Shown here: positions 44,861 to 56,699 of the stretch, piece after piece
Layout: each line of letters starts with the position of its first letter
How positions within the stretch are numbered: the stretch's first letter is position 1
Origin: Colocasia esculenta
Lineage: Eukaryota > Streptophyta > Magnoliopsida > Alismatales > Araceae
Length of the DNA: 64,000 nucleotides
Reading direction: 5' to 3'
NCBI GenBank assembly: GCA_014218235.1
Contig: CM024758.1
Coordinates: forward strand, 100,539,698-100,603,697
The notes under the pieces: generated by a model
What the model saw: only the letters and a program-made list of their open reading frames with translations
Databases searched by the model: none
Told to the model about the DNA's origin: nothing
Made by a program: the position numbers and the translations under genes

Positions 44861-47718
44861 GGTAGACAGCTTGTAGGAACCTTTTCAGAGAACCTGGATG
44901 ACCTTATAAGGTCCTTCCCATTTCAAGGCAAGTTTGTCTGTTGCTCTTCGGGGGTCTGAAGCGGAGCAACGGCGCGACACAAGACCACCTTCAGAAAAGT
45001 GCCACTCACAAACTCTAGAGTTGTAATATTGCGCGAGTCGCTATTGATAGGAGACCAATCTTATGCTGGCATCATTCTGACATTCACCGAGCATATCCAT
45101 GTTTTCCCTTAGGGCACGATTGTTGTGTTTGCTTCGTCGAAGTGACTTGTTCGGAGTGTAGGTAGATCTACTTCCAAGGGCACCACAACATCTATGTCAT
45201 AGGCCAAGTGGAAGGGAGTTTCTCCAGTGCTACCCCGAGCAGTTGTTCGGTGGCACCAAAGTACATTGGGTAGCTCTTCCATCCACGAACTTCCTACTAC
45301 TTCTACTCTCGTGCGTATCTCGTGTAGCAATATTGGTTGGCATTTTCCACCAAACCATTTGCCTAGGGATATGCCATCGAGGTGAGTGATTGTAGATGTA
45401 GATGTAGATGTCGAGCTCTGAGCACTTCTGTTTGAAGAATGTGATGTCGAACTACTTCCCGTTGTCAGTGGTGAATACCTTTGAACGTCGAATCTGCACA
45501 AGATGTTCTTCCACACAAACTTCTAGGTAGCCTAGTCCGTGATGGTGGCAACCGGCTCTGCTTTGATCCATTTGGTGAAGTAGTCGATGGTGACTAGGAG
45601 GAACTTCTTTCTGCCTTGGGCTTTTGGAATGGTCCCATGATGTCAACCCCCCACTGAGCGAAAGGTCGTAGCTCAAGGAGACAATGTAGTTGTTCAGGAG
45701 ACTGGCGTTTTCTGGGCACTTTTTTTGCATAGGACATAAAATCCTTTTGCAAAGTTGGCCACCAGAACCCTACTCGGAGGATGGTGCACGCCAAGGTCCT
45801 TCCGCCCAGGTGGCTGCCGCACAGACCCTTGTGTGCCTCTTCCACTACCAGAGTCGCTTCGAAAGGACTGAGGCACTTCAGGAGAGGTCTAGAGAAGGAG
45901 CATTTGTAGAGCTATCCTTCAATGACGGTGAACCTCCGGTATCGTGATTGAACTTGGCGGGCCTCAGCTTGATCGAACAGCAGGTCTTCTTGGAGGAGAT
46001 AAGTCAGGATAGGGTCCTTCGACTCGAGGTTGGTTGGATGGTTCCTAGGGCTGCGATATCTACTCCGTGCTTGGTGGGGTGAATTCTTTGATGAATACGG
46101 AGTGAGAATGACCGATGTCACCTAAAGATGCCAGTCTAGCAAGTGCATCTTTCTGTGTGTTCTACTCTCGAGGGGACGTGCACACCTTGAAGTAGAAGAA
46201 ACTATCAACTAGACGCTTGACTTGCTGAAGGTATTGCGCCATGCAGGGCTCCCTTGCCTCGAACTATCCATTGACCTGGCTGGCAACTAGTTGCGAATCG
46301 CTGAAAGCTCGTAGCCGAAGTGCTTCGAGATGCTTGGCCATCCTGATTCTAGATAGTAGCGCTTCCTATTCGGCCATATTGTTGGAGGCGGCAAAACGAA
46401 ATCTAAGGGCGTACTGGAATTCCAGCCCTTCTGGGCAGGAGAAGGACCAGCCCTGCTCTGCTCTCTATGACACAAGAGGATCCGTCCACGTAAGAGCTCC
46501 TATGGTGGTTCATCTACCAGTAGAGGATCCTTCTCGGTAGGGAGTGTACATTTCTACCACTAAGTCTACTAGTGCCTGAGCCTTGATAGCAGTTCTTAGG
46601 CGGTAGTTGGTTTTGAACTCTCCGAGCTCAATAGCCCACTTGATAAGCCTTCTTGAAGCCTCTAGGCACTGTAAGATAAGTTTAAGTGGCTGTTCGGTCA
46701 GCTCCATGATTGGATGGGCATGGAAATACGGCCTAAGTTTTCGTGCATCCGTGACGAGCGCCAGTGTTAGCTTCTCTTTTCAGGGGTACCTCTTTTTAGC
46801 ATCTTGTAGTACCTTGCTGACGTAGTAGACCGGATGTTGAACTGCTGCCTCCTCTCTGATCAGAACCATGCTGATGGAGTGTTCGGTGACTGACAAGTAC
46901 ACGAATAGTTGTTCTCCAAGAACAAGTTTTGAGTGGATTGGTAGAGTCGCGAGGTTTTCTTCAGCTCAGTGAAGGCCGCTTCACAATCTTGGGTCCACAG
47001 TACCTGCCCCCCTTGCAGTAAGGCACCTTTGGGGACTCGCAACAATTTGAAGAAGGGGAAGCTTCTCTCCACTGTCCGGGACATGAACCAGTTGAGCGTC
47101 GCGAGGCATCCAGTAAGTCATTGGACGTCACGTACCATCTTCGGGCTACTCATCTCTAGTACCGCTTTGATTTTTCGATATTTGCTTCTATTCCTTTATT
47201 GGACATGAAGAAGCCAAGGAACTTTCGTGAGCAGATGGCGAAGGCACACTTCGCTGGGTTGAGCTTCATGTTGTACTTCCGCAGAGTTGCGAAAGCTTCC
47301 GCCAGGTCGGCGATGTGGTTTGTTCGGGTGGGTTTTGAAAGCATGTCGTCGACATAGACTTCTATTTGTACCCGATCTGTTGTTCGAACATCTTGTCGAC
47401 CATCGTTGATACGTTGCGTCTGTGGTCTTCAATCCAAATGGCATTCTAGTGAAGCAGTAGAGGCCGAGGTCAGTCACGAACGTTGTGGCATCTTGGTCTA
47501 GGGGATGCATGCTGATCTGGTGATAACCGAGTAGCATCCAGAAAGTGAGAGGAGCTCATGCTCGACGTTGCATCTACCAGTTGATCAATACGCGACAAAG
47601 GAAGTTATCCTTCGGCGTTACTTTGTTGAGATCTTTGTAATCCACGCACACTAGCCACTTTATGTTGGCCTTGCGGACGAGGACTACATTAGAGATCCAC
47701 CTCGGATACTGTGCTTCT
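44861..47718 (-). pseudogene. Tat2 pol (RT, RNase H, integrase), heavily broken
   Basis: From right to left: RT (AQYPRWISNVVLVRKAN near 47690, LLGYHQISMHPLDQDATTF, RMPFGLK, KLNPAKCAFAICSRKFLGF), the RT-RH linker (CEAAFTELKK), RNase H (SRRLIKWAIELGEF), integrase zinc region (HLGGRTLACTILRVGFWWPTLQ), QWGVDIMGPF, VFTTDNGK, and the C-terminal STGETPFHLAYDIDVVVPLE. Many frameshifts make it inactive. Motifs place it in the Tat lineage. SIRE-2 cuts it in the early RT. Confidence 0.88.
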
Positions 47719-49614
47719 TGTTGAACCACTCTTATATTTTACCCTTATATTTTGATGATAACAAAATTTATGATTAATTAAATATTATCAAATATATTTA
47801 ATATCATATTTTCCTAATAAATATAAATTTATAGAATTATCGATGTGTGTTGTGCACTAAAATGCTAAATCGATGTTCATTCATATAAACATCGTTTTCT
47901 GTTCAAAGTGCAACATCGACTTCACTAACAACGATTTGATAAGTTACACAAATTTGATCATGTACGATTCGTTAAGTGAAACAACGATTTAGTTTTCATA
48001 ATGATTTGATAAGTGAGAACAACGATTTAGTTTTCATACTGATTTGATAAATGAGAACAACGATTTGCTCTCACAACGATTTGGTTTTCATAACGATTTG
48101 ATCAGTAAGAACAACGATTTGCTCTCACAACGATTGGTTTTTATAAATGATTTGATAAGTGAGAACAACGATTTGTTTTTATAAACGATTTGATAAGTGA
48201 GAAACAACGATTTGATTCTCACATCGATTCGATAAGTGCCATAACGATTTGATCGCCACATTGATTTCTCTCTTACATCGATTCATAAGTGAGAACATCG
48301 ACTTGACCCAACATCGATTTGATAAGTTTCATAACGATTTGAACGCCATAACGATTTGACAAGTTTCTTAACAATTTGGTTGCCACATCGACTCGATAAG
48401 TTAAATAACGATTTGCTTATGATTGAACATCGATTTGCCCATCGATTTTCCTATCTTATAACATCGATTTACTTTCACTTAAACATCGATTTTGTCCAAA
48501 CATCGACTTCATGTAAACATCTATTTCCTTTATATTCAGATGTTTCAAATATGTTTGGCGCCTAATGAAAAGTCAAAAATGTTTCTGACAGAAGATCTTT
48601 TTCATCTCTCTAGATCTCTTCTCTCCTGTCAGACAGAAAGGTGGTCACTTACTACTTCTGGAGAAAACAGGAAGCATAGAGGTATGTAAGCTCTTGACAA
48701 AACATTGTTTTAGCTAACACTTTCTTCTAGTTTACAGACCTCGTAGACCACCAAGTGGCTGACAATCTGAAAAAAGAATAGAAAAGAATAGAAAGATCAC
48801 ACGACTAGAAGAGCTCCAACGGATCTCTTCAACGGATCTATTCAAAAGCCTCTCATATAAAAGATGAAGCAAGGCTGAAGAAGAAAAATAGTTTTTCTTG
48901 AAGATCTTTGAAGGAGTGTACAACCAGTAAGGAACCTCAACGCCACGTACACTCAAAGGAAAAGAGAGAAAGAGCATGAGCCAAAAAGAAGTGTTCAAGC
49001 AACTAAAGCACTCAAGCATTCAAGCTCCTTCTCCACTCTTCACTCTCTCTGTGTGCATCTTGTAATCTGGGGGAGAGAGTCTTTTAGCTGAGAGTTTCTT
49101 TTAGTTGGTTTTCATCTATTCCAACTCTCAGTCGTGTTCTTTCTTTTCTAAGAAAGATTTCTATCCAGTTGTAGGACTGTATACAGTGTAGAACCTAGCT
49201 TGGGGTTTGTGTCTAGCAGAATCACACTGGAGTTTGTACCAGGAGGTTGGCTTCTTACCTGTAAGAGAAGTGGGTTGCCTTCTTGCCGGGAAAGAGAAGA
49301 AGACCAGCTGGGGTGCTGGGTGTTGTATTATCCTTGAGGGGGACTGTACCCTTGGTTAGTAAAATCCCAAGAGTGCTTGGGGACTGGACGTAGGACTTCT
49401 AGTGGGAAGGCCGAACCAGATAAATCCCTTGTGTTATTTGTGTGATTGTTTATTTGCATCCGCACTACTACTCTTTATCACACTAAACTAGCCAAACTTT
49501 CAAGTGATAATTTTCTGTGTTTAAGTTTCTGTTTCAGATTTCATAAAACCTATTCACCCCCCCCCCCCACCCCCCTCTAGGTTAGCTTGTTGCCATACTA
49601 AAAGGGGGCCAACA
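47719..49614 (+). repeat. SIRE-2 5' LTR (1.9 kb)
   Basis: It starts TGTTGAACCAC and ends GGGGCCAACA. The right end shares with SIRE-1 the blocks GGGGGACTGTACCC, TTAGTAAAA and GGACTGGACGTAGGA, and a long C-run at 49557-49574. Between the blocks a hairpin CCCAAG (49366-49371) with CTTGGG (49376-49381) replaces the SIRE-1 stem of different sequence. Confidence 0.85.
47850..48530. repeat. ACGATTT dyad array in SIRE-2 LTR
   Basis: Roughly 30 units of 16-22 bp built on AACGATTT or CATCGATTT. Typical full units read AAC-GATTTGATAA-GTT, a short dyad with a 10-nt spacer. Units ending GTGAGAAC alternate with units ending GCTCTCAC, whose tails are nearly complementary to each other. Confidence 0.85.
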
Positions 49615-49616
49615 AG

Positions 49617-49628
49617 TGGTATCAGAGC
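49617..49628 (+). promoter_or_regulatory. SIRE-2 primer binding site (tRNA-iMet)
   Basis: TGGTATCAGAGC begins two bases after the LTR end. Confidence 0.95.
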
Positions 49629-49677
49629 GAGTCTCTGAACATTCAAAGAAGATCCAACGATCTTAGAGCAAAGATCC

Positions 49678-50541
49678 ATGGCAGCTCAAGGATATGTTGA
49701 AGGTCAATCAGTCACCAGACCTCCATTCTTCGATGGAGAGGATTACCAATATTGGAAGATTGAATGGATGCTTCATTCGAGGCACAGACTTTGATCTGTG
49801 GCAGGTAATTGAGGTAGGTGATTTCATTATTGTTCTTGCTGAAGGTACTACAGCCATTACTGTAGCAGATAAATTAAATTATCTTTAAACTTTAAGGCTA
49901 AGAATTATCTATGTTGCGCCTTATCTAAAAGAGAATTCAGTAGAGTATCTACATGCAAATCTGCCAAGAAATATGGATAAACTGCAGATAACTTATGAAG
50001 GAAAAGATAAAGTAAAACAAACTAGGATAGATATTCTTGTCTCACAATATGAGCAATTTAAAATGCTTCCAACGAAAATATCACTCAGGTGTATAATAGA
50101 TTTTCGAGCATAGTAGTTGGTCTGAGTTCTCTTGGCAAAAATCTTTCTGATGAGGAAACTGTCAGAAAAATACTCAGATCTTTAACTATTTCATGGACCC
50201 CTAAGGTCACAGCTATTGAAGAAGCCCATGATCTAACCAAGTTTTCTATTGATAAACTAATTGGTTCCCTCATGGCACATGAAATTAATATGGAGCGACT
50301 ATCTGAGAGCTCATCAAAGAAAAAATATTCTAATGCTCTTAAAGTTGCAGCTACTCCTTCCACGTCTTCTTCTTCTAGTTCGAAAATGCAGATTCTGAAG
50401 ACAGTGACGTAGATGAAGTACTGTCTAAGCTTCAGAAAATTCTTAAGAAGAAGAAAAATGGAATCAAGAAGGATTCAAAAGAAAGAGAGAAAGGAAAAAG
50501 AACCAGTCTGTTATGAATGCAGAAAACCTGGACATCTAAGA
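49678..50541 (+). pseudogene. SIRE-2 gag, degenerate, ends at gap
   Basis: The start MAAQGYVEGQSVTRP at 49678 parallels SIRE-1. Homology continues through SWTPKVTAIEEAHDL and SLMAHEINMERLSESS to the zinc-knuckle start CYECRKPGHL at the gap edge. Several shifts and a small deletion near 49760-49990 break the frame. Confidence 0.85.
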
Positions 50542-50641
50542 NNNNNNNNNNNNNNNNNNNNNNNNNNNNNNNNNNNNNNNNNNNNNNNNNNNNNNNNNNN
50601 NNNNNNNNNNNNNNNNNNNNNNNNNNNNNNNNNNNNNNNNN
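50542..50641. other. Assembly gap, exactly 100 N
   Basis: A fixed-length run of N. The left side is SIRE-2 gag on the plus strand; the right side is Tat3 RT on the minus strand. The rest of SIRE-2 and of Tat3 are missing, so the real distance is unknown. Confidence 1.
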
Positions 50642-51660
50642 ATAACTCTTCAACTCATCGAAGGCTGCTTGGCATTTATCATTCCATTCGAATTTTGCCC
50701 CTCCTTTCAAGAGATCATAGAACGGGCGGCATCTTTATAAATGCTGGGATATGAATCTTCTGATGAACTGCAAACGCCCTATTAGCCCTCTTAATTGGAG
50801 ATGTTTCTTTGGAGGTGGCATTTCTGCTATAGCCCTCAGCCTTGTTCGTCAATCAATGCTTCCCGCTTGCTAACTATGAAGCCTAGTATTTTCCCCGATG
50901 ATACCCCGAACACGCATTTCTTTCGGATTCATTTTAAATTGGTACTCTCGACCGCCTGCAATACCCTTGGCAAGGATTTCGGGTGCTCTCTCCTGGTTCT
51001 CGACTTCACCAAGATGTCATCCACGTATACTTCTACATAAATATCATGTCGTGGAAGATGGCCATCATCACCCCTGATAAGTAGCGCTGGCATTCTTTAG
51101 CCCAAACGGCATGACTACTAACAGTATGTTCCCCAGGGCATGTGTGAAGGATGTTTTCTCTTGATCTTCAGGAGCTAGACGGATTTTGGTTATATCCTGA
51201 TATCCATCCATGAATGAGAGGGTCTCATACCTAGCAGTGTTATCGATAAGCACATCATATGAGGAAGCGGGAAGTCATCTTCGGACATGCCTTGTTCAGT
51301 TCCCTGAAGTCGATGCAGATTCTGACTTTACCATCCTTTTTCATGACAGGGACGATGTTTGCCACCCAGTTCGGATATAGCACTACCCTGATGAATTTGG
51401 CCTTATGGAGTTTGTCTACTTCATCCTTCATCTTCAAGGCCATGAGTGGGTGGAATCTTCTGAATCTTTGCTTTATGGCCTTTGCCCCTTCTTTCAATAC
51501 CAGGCGGTGCTCCACTAGTGAGGGGTCTAGACCGAGCATGTCCTCATATGACCAGGCGAATGTATCTTTGTACTCCCTTAAGATTTGCACCAGCTTTTCT
51601 TCTTTCATCAGAGGGAGTTTTGCTGAGATTTCACAATCCTGGGATCTTTCTCAGTTCTGA
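50642..51660 (-). pseudogene. Tat3 reverse transcriptase
   Basis: From right to left: YKDTFAWSYEDMLGLDP, VEHRLVL, FRRFHPLMALKMKDEVDKL, WVANIVPVMKKDGKVR, CIDFRELNKACPK, FMDGYQ, VVMPFGLKNASATYQ, the YVDD active site near 51015-51029, and the thumb segment CQAAFDELKS beside the gap. Shifts near 51255, 51068 and 50760 break it. Sequence type is Tat. Since this RT overlaps the part present in Tat2, it is a different copy. Confidence 0.9.
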
Positions 51661-52999
51661 GGTTGACTTCCTTAGTAGGTTCATCCACTGCTATGGTGGG
51701 CTCGTCGAATCTCCTTACGCCACTGGCGTACTTTTTCAGCAGCGTCATCTACTTCGCTATCCTCTTCATCGATTGGGTCCTCGTCATTCATGATTTCGTA
51801 GATGCCAATCCGTCGTCTATTAGCACCCCATCCTGCACAAATTCTTCTTCTGGCACCAGCGCTTCTTTTGTGAGCTCCTCTATCAGCAGAATGCTTGACA
51901 TCTCCGAGCTAGCTCTTGAAGGTATCTCTGGGAATGACCTTACCCCGTTGCTTCCTAGGGCGACGCTTGACTTGGGGGGCGCTGGACTGACCTGACCCTA
52001 TGACCTAGGCCTATCTAAGCTAAGACTAGACTCTTCTACCCTAGACTCTTCTAGACTAGACGACTCTACAGGACTGGTGGAGGACATGGTGTCCTCGAAG
52101 ATGATGGCCCCTAGTAAGGAGCAGGAGGGGAGCCCCAGTTGCGGGTGCCCCTGATCAGAAGGGTGAAGGAAGTATGCCGGCTCCCTCGACCTCAATGTGC
52201 ATTTGAAAGTTGGCGTTTTTTTTTTTTGGGATCAGTGGAGAGCATGCAGCAAGAGAGGGTGACCTCATGGTCACCTGGATCGGTCTGCAGGAGAGAGGAC
52301 TGTAGGTGGGAGCTCGGGTGTGAGGAGTTTGTGTGCAGCCGTCAGAAGTTGGGGAGTCAGTTGAATGAGTAGGGGAGAGAGTAAGGGACAAGACCGGAAG
52401 CAGGGAGTCCCAGAGGGACGGGTGATGGATAGTAGGTGCCCCTCCAGAGTTCATCTACGGTCTTCCCCTCTTCCGTAGGGGATATCCGGCTCTCCTATGT
52501 ATGTGGTGTCCGCTCATGAGCTGCCTTTTAGATGTGATGGCTGTGGGTGATCTAATAGGTCTGCCGCAGTTGGCGGCCACGTCCTTTCTTCTTCCCAGAA
52601 CAGACGCTGAAGGCAATGGTGTTGTCCTTCTATGTCAAACCATCGGTACCATTCAGCCTCTGGTCCCCTGTCTTCTCCTCTTGGTTGGACAAGTGCTTCT
52701 AATGCTCTATAGGTTAGCAGAGGGCCATGTGCCGGAGATGTTTCGGCCATGCACCTCGTGCTGTGACAGCTCCGCCTCAACTACACGGTGTTATTCCCGT
52801 TGGTAGGCCCCCTATGAAATGACACCGGAGTGTCCATGTGAGTGGTTCACGTCGGCCTTGAGAGTGGATGTGCTGGATGACCATGGTTTGGACTCTCCCT
52901 ATACCCCAGCCCCATCGGCTTTTCATGACATATCCGGGATAGGCTTGACTATGCCCTACAGTTCTGTCCCTAGACCTTGCCTTATCCTCGTACCCGAGC
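51661..52999 (-). other. Tat3 protease-RT linker region
   Basis: No conserved domain is recognised. Short acidic minus-strand frames are present, and a T-run lies at 52208-52217. In a Tat polyprotein this would be linker sequence between protease and RT. Confidence 0.45.
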
Positions 53000-53740
53000 T
53001 TCATCATGATCTGCCACCCCTTGGTGCTTAGTGCTCCTTTCTTTTGATTGCATGGCTTGCGCCAGATTGACCTCTCGCTTGGACTGGAACGAGTAGCTCA
53101 AGGGTAGTTGATGTCTAGCACCGAGACTACATGCTTGTTAGCGGCCCATACGGCTGGGAGGTGGGTGTCATGGATGGCATCTACTGAGTGGGTGGTGGCT
53201 ATGCTCTTGACTTTGATGATGTGCCCTTGAAAGGGGAACTTCAGACATTGATGTGCAGTGGACGGCACAGCTCCGAGTGCTTCCACCATGGACGTCCCAG
53301 AATGGCCTTGAACATGGGATCAATATCAAGGACATAGAAATCCCCGTGACGGCGAGCGGCCATCCCAGTTCGGCTTGCAACCATGCCGCCGTGGCAGGAT
53401 CTTATAGAGTTGTCGTAAGCGTCTATGGTGGTGGGTGTTGGCCTCAGCATACCCTCTAACAGGTCACAGGCTCTCAGGGTACTCAGCGGCAGACATTTAT
53501 TGATGCCCCCGTGTCGACCAGTGCCGCTCCACTGCCACATGGTTGATGACTAGAGTTACGCAGAGAGGGAGCCTCCTGGCTTCTTGGGGTGCTAATTCGC
53601 TTTCTGCAAAGGTAATTGCTGGTCCGCGAGTCACCATGGCTATTGCACTCTGTAGTTTGTCAGCTAGCATGTCCTCATTTACTACCACCTTCTGCAAGAA
53701 GTTCCTCAAGGCCTCCTGGTGCTCCTTGGATTTCTTTATC
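53000..53740 (-). pseudogene. Tat3 aspartic protease
   Basis: Minus-strand frames give ITFAESELAP with LPLCVTLVINHVAVER, then CLPLSTLRACDL, PTTIDAYDNS, FYVLDIDPMFKAILGRPWW and a C-terminal HQCLKFPF. This is the retropepsin-like region of Tat elements; the catalytic loop lies at the frame change near 53500. The frame changes at least three times. Confidence 0.75.
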
Positions 53741-56122
53741 AGCTCTAGTTGGAGATCTTGGCTGGCACATGATCCAGATGCTTGAGGATGTCATAGTGGG
53801 TTCTCGGTACGGCTCAATTAACCACTCATCTTGTGTCTGCTGCTGAGTTTTGCTGCTGCTGAGGCGGTTGCAGGACCTGTTGGGGGTTGCTCTGTTGGTG
53901 GAGGTGGTGGAGATAGGTGGGTACGGACGGCGAAAGACTCGCCCGCTCCGCAGGTGGTTGGATGGGTGGCTGGTTGTCTGGCGGAGGATAGTGTAGCAGC
54001 AGAAGGTAGGTCTGGCCCAGGTGGTGGTAGGATAATGGGGGACGGAGCAGATATGATGGGTGGTAGAGGTACAGAGACAGGTGGAGCGAAGGGTAAGATA
54101 GTGGGTGGACTAGCGACTGGCGCGGATGTTGAACCGACGGGCAGAATGACGGCGTTGGCCATGGAAACTACAGGAGTGATTGACTAGGGAGCCGTGTAGG
54201 CTGGTTGTATTGTTTGGGATTGAAGGGGATATTGGTGGTTAATGGCCATCATCTGCTGAACGTCTAGTTCATCATCATACGTCCAGTTCGCTTGAGGAGG
54301 AGGGGTGACGGGGATTCACCTGGGCTGGTGGCTGCGGTGGGTTTGGAGCTGGTGGATGGTTTGGTAAGGGGTTGTGGACGATGTCGAGGTCCTGCAACGG
54401 CTGTTGTTGTTGCTTGCTGTTGTTTCTGAGGGGGTGGTTGGCGCTGTTGCCTCTGCTGTTGCTGTTGTCTCTGCCTCTCTTTGATTTCTCCGATCACCTG
54501 CCGGAGGGCTATGCAGTATATTCTTTCCTGCTCATGCAAGTCATACACCAAGTCCTTGAATGTGAAGCATTGGTCGATTGTATGACCGGGCTGCCGATGG
54601 AAGACACAGTACCGAGTTTGGTCCACACTAGGGTTCAGTGGTCTCTCAGGAGGGAGTCTAATGGCTTTCTGTGGAGAGCAAGGCCAAGAATATGTCGGAG
54701 AGTGTCTCCGGGAGTGGCGGGTAGTGAGTTCTTCTTGGACCTAAGGACACCTCTGCTGAGAGCCATCGGGAGGTGGCACTTGGTTGTATTGGCGTTGTTG
54801 TTGCCCTTGTGGAGCTAGGGTTCTGACCCTGGGCAGTGTATGGTTGGCGGTTTTGGTTCTGGCCGGCAGGATTGAACGCGCTCACTTGCTCGTTCACTTG
54901 GACTCCTTCAGTGACTGGCCCCTGAGGCTTTCTCTGGAATCGGGACTTCTGGGGTTCGAACATAGAATGGATGGGAGAATCTTTGAGCTGGGTCTGGATA
55001 AACCGGGCCCGGCTGTAGAGTTGATGCATAGTGGTGATGTCATTCATTGCCAGGATGTTTCTATAGGCAGGTGTTGCATTAGAAATGATGATTTTCACCT
55101 TCTCTCCCTCTGGAAGGTACCTCGGAACTCGCGTGGCCATTTGTCTCCACCTATCGGCATATGCGGCGAAGTCCTCATCTGACTTCATCTTTTCGGCCAT
55201 GAGATCTATGAGAGAGTATTCAGGCCCAACCCTGTCTTGGAACTGTTCGAGGAATTTGGCCTTCACAATAGCGAAGTCCTCTGCATCCTCAGGTAGCAGG
55301 GAGTAGAACCAGTCTAAGGCATGCCCGTCCAGTGACCGGCGGAACAGATAGGCCATTAGGCGGTGATCATGCTGGTAGGGGGCGGACTCATAGATGAAGT
55401 CTTTGATATGGATGTAGGGATTGCCTGAGTCGTTGTATTTGCGGTACTTCGGCAGCTCGAATGGAGACGGGACCCATAGGCCATTGAATTAGGCATGTGC
55501 ACGTCGTGGTGTGCCTAGGGTCGACTTGCTTTCGGAGCTCTTGGAGCTCCTTCTTGATGGACGCCCACTCGGACATCATGTCCGGGGCGGCGGACGGCTG
55601 AGCGTACATGGAAGAGGCACGGGAGGTTGGCCTGGCGCGTGGCTCAGGGTGATGAGGGGAATAGCAGGGCTGATATGGTGGAGACTGGGGCCTCGACTCA
55701 CGGGGATGGTAGTGATCAGACTCGAAAGGGGTGAACCGAATGGCCCGCGGCCGGATGGGAGTGTTGTCGGCTTGTCCCATGACAACATGGGGGCCGGATG
55801 TAGCTGCTACGAGGTGTGACACACCCGCTCTGGGTGAGGGTGAAGAAGCGGCCTTTCCTTTGAGGGCCGTCATGAGGGTTTGGATCTGGGACTGATCAAG
55901 CTAGGGAATTAAGCGCAGAAGTTGAGTGGCTTGATCGTCCGACTGGGGGGGGTGGATGGTTTGAGACGGGCCACCATCGTCGGGATGGTGGTTCTCGGTA
56001 GCGCGGACTGTGGCGACCCAAGGGCGGGCCGACTCCCCAAAGAGATCGTGAGGAAGGGACTCCTCGTAGTCTTGGGAGGTGTAGAAGGCAGGGTCCTGAT
56101 TCTCATCGTAGACCGGGTTCAT
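53741..56122 (-). pseudogene. Tat3 gag
   Basis: The start is MNPVYDENQDPAFY at 56122. A Pro/Ser-rich stretch follows, then the gag core (AYLFRRSLDGHALDWFYSL, FLEQFQDRVGPEYSLIDLM, YADRWRQMATRVP, TQLKDSPIHSMFEP) at 55356-54930, a Gln-rich region, the Tat-typical YCVFHRQPGHTIDQCFTFKD knuckle-like motif near 54600, and a Pro-rich tail to about 53818. Stops or shifts occur near 55880, 55390 and 54640. Confidence 0.85.
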
Positions 56123-56454
56123 TTATGACTCCATATTTGGCAGGTGGGTATGCCAAAATGAGGAAAGCCTGTCTAGACTTGAAAGACTAACCTAACCTAG
56201 ACAGACACCTAGTTTCCTAAACAGACAATCCTATGCAAACAAAAGGAAAGAGAAAACGTCTCACCCAAAACAAGCAGTTGGCAATGATGATGGTTTCTTT
56301 TATTTGATTCAAGTTTGCCTTTTAATGAATTGATTTTTTAGCAAGTTCTCTCCAAATAAGGAAAGTTCCTAATGGGAGAAGGCTTCCAATCTTCGGGTGT
56401 GACTATAGGATCTCTCAACCTTGCCAAATGAATGAGCCTAGAATCTAGGTGGCG

Positions 56455-56575
56455 ACAGGTACAACCAGCCCGGCGACCGTGTGGGAATCCACGGTCAGCG
56501 GGGACTTATGGAGGCCCTCAAGCGAGTGCTCTAGTCGGACACAAGGAATATGTGGCCGAGAGAGCGGGCGTCGCT
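56455..56575 (-). other. Two-hairpin block, Tat3 copy
   Basis: Hairpin II is a perfect 7-bp stem, GACCGTG (56475-56481) and CACGGTC (56490-56496), around TGGGAATC. Hairpin I pairs TCGG (56535-56538) with CCGA (56556-56559) and, past one mismatch, CACA (56540-56543) with TGTG (56551-56554), around AGGAATA. On the element strand the flanking words GACTAG, CATAAGTC and GCTGGTTGTACC match Chr1 in order. Confidence 0.8.
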
Positions 56576-56699
56576 GAGGAGGACAACCTATACTACAAAT
56601 ATGAAATGTGTATGCAGATCCTATGTGCACCGGAGTGCATGCAAAATTCTAACCTAAAACTAACAAGATAGAAATTAGGCTGATCTGCTCTCAGAAGCA

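Noticed and set aside
52139..52454. ORFs on both strands in the Tat3 linker
   Set aside because: No domain, strong overlap of strands and a T-run suggest non-coding or degenerate linker.
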